Assembly: GCA_937892405.1 (NCBI GenBank)
Contig: CALAFS010000246.1
Coordinates: 1 to 7,950, forward strand
Direction: 5' to 3'
DNA: 7,950 nucleotides
Source: an uncultured Clostridia bacterium
GTDB lineage: Bacteria > Bacillota > Clostridia > Oscillospirales > CAG-272
Positions 6,276 to 7,950 of this stretch are shown here, piece after piece. The notes beneath the pieces were generated by a model that worked only from the letters and a program-made list of their open reading frames with translations, was not told the DNA's origin and made no database searches. How positions within the stretch are numbered: the first letter of the stretch is position 1; each line of letters begins with the position of its first letter. The position numbers and the translations under genes are program-made.

Positions 6276-6373
6276 AAAAAACATCTCTGACCGCACAGAT
6301 TATCGCGGGCGCCCTTGCCCTTCTCATGATCGCGAGCGCGGCGTATGTTCTGATCTCCGCACTGGTGCATTGA
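6272..6373 (+). CDS. 33-residue single-pass membrane peptide, coupled to the MreB-like gene
   Basis: The ATG at 6272 overlaps the MreB-like stop codon (ATGA, 6272-6275) and is preceded at seven bases by AGGAG (6260-6264), which lies inside the upstream gene. This is a classic translational-coupling arrangement. The peptide starts MKKTSLTAQIIAGALALL and ends YVLISALVH. It has two Lys at the N-terminus, then one hydrophobic, Ala/Leu/Ile-rich helix (about 8-32), with no Cys lipobox and almost nothing after the helix. It should sit in the membrane with its N-terminus inside. A cleaved signal peptide is unlikely because too little would remain. A strong terminator follows within 30 bases, so the transcript was built to end here. 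I recognise no family. A membrane anchor or regulator for the actin-like partner is an inference from position alone. Confidence 0.78.
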   Translation: MKKTSLTAQIIAGALALLMIASAAYVLISALVH

Positions 6374-6399
6374 ATCTGATACCGAAGAAATCGGGTTGA

Positions 6400-6454
6400 G
6401 AAAAACCGCCCGCGTCTCCAACAACCGTTCGGAGACGCGGGCGGTTTTTCTTTT
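6400..6454 (+). terminator. Very strong intrinsic terminator after the MreB-like unit
   Basis: Positions 6400-6419 and 6431-6450 form a perfect 20-bp inverted repeat (core ACCGCCCGCGTCTCC) around an 11-base loop. The T-rich tract TTTTTCTTTT (6445-6454) begins in the 3' arm. The A5 run at the start of the 5' arm (6401-6405) could give weak termination in the opposite direction too. Confidence 0.96.
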
Positions 6455-6621
6455 GCCGTTGCGGCGCCGCTGGGCGCCACGATTTATCATCATGCGAATA
6501 TGATCGTCCCCCCATTACACACCGAAAGAAAAGGGGAAGGGCGACAGTCGGAAAACGGATAAACCATCGAAAAATATTCCGCATTTTCAAAATTACACTT
6601 TTCCGTTTCGCGATTTTTCGC

Positions 6622-6674
6622 TGTGGAAAAGTCGGAAACAACCGGAAGTTTTCCACATTCGGAAGAGTGGATAA
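6622..6674. repeat. Inverted repeat and DnaA-box-like cluster
   Basis: TGTGGAAAA (6622-6630) and TTTTCCACA (6649-6657) are exact inverse copies separated by 18 bases; an inner CGG/CCG (6633-6635, 6642-6644) could extend a hairpin. Each arm matches the DnaA box TTATCCACA at 8 of 9 positions, as does AGTGGATAA (6666-6674, minus strand). That makes three such motifs in 53 bases. Confidence 0.5.
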
Positions 6675-6731
6675 CCCACGCCAAATGTATACAATTCCGA
6701 TATTTTTGGCTTAGTTTTGGTAATTTGAAGA

Positions 6732-6749
6732 AAAAATCGACCGATTTTT
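6732..6749. repeat. Perfect 8-bp inverted repeat AAAAATCG / CGATTTTT
   Basis: AAAAATCG (6732-6739) and CGATTTTT (6742-6749) are perfect inverse copies with a two-base centre. The form suits a dimeric DNA-binding protein better than an RNA hairpin. No adjacent promoter is obvious, so the function is open. Confidence 0.4.
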
Positions 6750-6835
6750 ACAAAAACAGCGCTGGAGAAAAAGTATACAGCGTGGGAAAGCCGGAAAAGC
6801 CTGGCAAAACCGCCGGAACGGAAATTTATACTTTT

Positions 6836-6889
6836 CAAAAAATAAACTACCGCCCTGCGCGGAAGATACGCTTTCCGCAGGGCGGTAGT
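6836..6889 (-). terminator. Intrinsic terminator of ftsZ
   Basis: On the minus strand a perfect 14-bp stem is formed by 6889-6876 and 6859-6846 (ACTACCGCCCTGCG and its complement). It is followed by TTTATTTTTTG (6846-6836), beginning at the last stem position. It lies 29 bases beyond the ftsZ stop codon. The plus-strand flank lacks a T-run, so it should work for ftsZ only. Confidence 0.93.
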
Positions 6890-6917
6890 CTTATGTATTC
6901 TGCAAAGTGCGGGGAAC

Positions 6918-7950
6918 TTATTTCTTTACCTTTCTGATGCAGGTGAAGAGGTTATCGTATTCCTGATAGGGGTTCGCTCCGGCGTCGGGCGTCGGGATCT
7001 TTGCGGCAGGGGTCGCTTCCGGCGCGGGGGTCGGTGCGGGTCTCTGTGCAGGTGCGGGCGTGGGAGCAGGAGCAGGTCTTACGGGTTCCGGTTCGACGGT
7101 CGGGACGGCAGTCTCGGCGGTTGCGCTCGGGGCAGCCTCTTCCGTCTCCTCGGTCGGCTCTTCAAAGTCACGGTCGGTCTTGTCGTCGTCCTTCACACTG
7201 TCAAAGCCGGTCGCGATGATGGTCACGCGCATTTCGTCTTCCAGCGTCGGATCGAAGGTTGCACCCCAGATGATGTTGGCGTCCGGATGTGCCTCTTCGT
7301 GAATCATCTGCGAAGCCTTCTCGACTTCCTCAAGCTGAATGTCCTGCGATGCGGTAATGCTGACCAGCACGCCGCGTGCGCCGGCAATGTTCGTCTCAAG
7401 AAGGGGAGAGGAGATCGCTGCCATGGCGGCGAGCTGTGCTTTGTCGGTTCCCTTGGCAGCGCCGACGCCCATGTGAGCAAAGCCCGCGTTCTTCATGATG
7501 GCGGTTACATCGGCAAAGTCAAGGTTGACGAAACCGGGGACATTGATAACCTCGGATACCGACTGCACGCCGCGACGAAGGACATCGTCCGCGATTTCAA
7601 AGGCGTTGGCAAGCGTGATGTGAGTATCTTCGACCTGCTTCAGTCTGTCGTTCGGAATGACGATCAGGGAGTCGACATACTTCGACAGCTCGGTGATACC
7701 TTCCTCCGCCTGTTTCATTCTTCTCTGACCTTCAAAGCCGAAGGGCTTGGTAACGATACCGACGGTCAGAATTCCGAGCTCGCGTGCCGCTTTTGCAATG
7801 ACGGGTGCCGCACCGGTACCGGTACCGCCGCCCATACCTGCGGTGACGAAGATCATGTCCGCGCCGGTCATCAGCTGTTTTACGCTCTCGATGGACTCTT
7901 CCGCGCTTCTCTTGCCGACCTCGGGGTAGGAGCCTGCACCCTTACCTTTA
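6918..7950 (-). CDS. ftsZ: Cell division protein FtsZ (partial, N-terminus outside window)
   Basis: The minus strand encodes the last 343 residues of FtsZ, the tubulin-like GTPase that forms the cytokinetic Z-ring. The frame is open to the window edge, beginning KGKGAGSYPEVGKRSAEES, so the ATG at 7871 is internal and not the start. The tubulin signature GGGTGTG is at 7832-7812, followed by TVGIVTKPFGFEG, IVIPNDRL, and the catalytic T7 loop NLDFAD (7526-7509, two Asp). Next come SSPLLET and the end of the globular domain at VTIIATGFD (about 7200). After it lies a roughly 80-residue linker, first acidic (DDDKTDRDFEEPTEETEE), then Pro/Ala-rich with PAPTPAP twice. The C-terminus EYDNLFTCIRKVKK replaces the usual DIPxFxR-type partner-binding peptide. 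The last codon is followed by TAA and, 29 bases on, a terminator, so ftsZ is last in its transcript. Identity is certain. Confidence 0.97.
   Translation of the reverse strand, partial: KGKGAGSYPEVGKRSAEESIESVKQLMTGADMIFVTAGMGGGTGTGAAPVIAKAARELGILTVGIVTKPFGFEGQRRMKQAEEGITELSKYVDSLIVIPNDRLKQVEDTHITLANAFEIADDVLRRGVQSVSEVINVPGFVNLDFADVTAIMKNAGFAHMGVGAAKGTDKAQLAAMAAISSPLLETNIAGARGVLVSITASQDIQLEEVEKASQMIHEEAHPDANIIWGATFDPTLEDEMRVTIIATGFDSVKDDDKTDRDFEEPTEETEEAAPSATAETAVPTVEPEPVRPAPAPTPAPAQRPAPTPAPEATPAAKIPTPDAGANPYQEYDNLFTCIRKVKK

Larger units (their letters stand above)
6455..6835. other. Gene-free, terminator-bounded region with DnaA-box-like motifs
   Basis: No reading frame here has a credible ribosome-binding site or protein-like composition. 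The stretch is closed on the left by the MreB-unit terminator and on the right by the ftsZ terminator, so neither neighbour should transcribe it. It is AT-rich with many short CGGAA/TTCCG words. It holds a 9-bp inverted repeat TGTGGAAAA/TTTTCCACA (6622-6630, 6649-6657), a near-consensus DnaA box TTATCCACT on the minus strand (6674-6666), and the inverted repeat AAAAATCG-AC-CGATTTTT (6732-6749). GGCGCC is also repeated at 6463-6468 and 6473-6478. I cannot identify a known RNA gene or a clear promoter in it. An origin-like or regulatory role is possible but unproven. Confidence 0.55.

Noticed and set aside
6461..6480. GGCGCC tandem copies as a functional hairpin or second terminator
   Set aside because: Each copy is itself a palindrome, the possible stem is only six pairs, and no T-run follows; it probably has no separate role.
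6324..6656. 110-residue minus-strand frame (and 6212-6493, 6593-6838) in and around the intergenic region
   Set aside because: They cross the 20-bp terminator stem or other repeats, have no ribosome-binding site, and resemble no family.
6623..6937. 104-residue plus-strand frame in the pre-ftsZ intergenic region
   Set aside because: It starts at a GTG without a ribosome-binding site, runs through the ftsZ terminator and into the ftsZ gene, and has a composition typical of random AT-rich DNA.
1..7950. CRISPR array, tRNA/rRNA gene, insertion sequence or phage element
   Set aside because: No regularly spaced repeats, no cloverleaf or conserved rRNA stretches, and no transposase, integrase or terminal inverted repeats were seen on either strand.

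Overview
The window looks like chromosomal DNA from an anaerobic, probably spore-capable member of the Clostridia (Bacillota). The reasons are the moderate GC content with AT-rich promoters of textbook sigma-A type, strong AGGAG ribosome-binding sites, a Spo0A-like receiver domain, a RecD2-type helicase and a Bacillota-style FtsZ. The exact lineage cannot be read from the sequence. Nothing suggests a phage, transposon, CRISPR array or genomic island.

Layout. (1) Positions 1-296, minus strand: the first 98 residues of a response-regulator receiver domain, best matched to Spo0A, cut by the window edge. (2) 297-689: a divergent intergenic region with one promoter facing each way and several short repeats. 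(3) 690-2480, plus: GTP-dependent phosphoenolpyruvate carboxykinase, followed by a 65-residue Asn/Asp/Pro-rich lipoprotein (2548-2745). They probably form a two-gene unit that ends at a strong terminator (2750-2790). (4) 2911-5127, plus: RecD2 helicase with its own promoter. (5) 5208-6275, plus: a divergent MreB-family actin with its own promoter, overlapping by four bases (ATGA) a 33-residue single-pass membrane peptide (6272-6373). This pair ends at a terminator with a perfect 20-bp stem (6400-6454). (6) About 6455-6835: an apparently gene-free, AT-rich stretch closed off by terminators on both sides and carrying DnaA-box-like motifs and inverted repeats. (7) 6918-7950, minus: FtsZ without its N-terminus, with its own terminator.

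The genes look like independent housekeeping units rather than one pathway: gluconeogenesis/anaplerosis (PEPCK), DNA repair (RecD2), cell shape or cytoskeleton (MreB-like plus membrane peptide) and division (FtsZ). Three plus-strand units share the same promoter form, TTGC(A/C)A, a 17-bp spacer and TATAAT.

The most promising undescribed element is the MreB-like protein. Three positions that are near-invariant in polymerising, ATP-hydrolysing MreB are replaced, it seems to lack the usual N-terminal membrane-binding extension, and it is translationally coupled to a tiny membrane protein. The insulated intergenic stretch before ftsZ and the atypical FtsZ C-terminal peptide are the next most interesting items.
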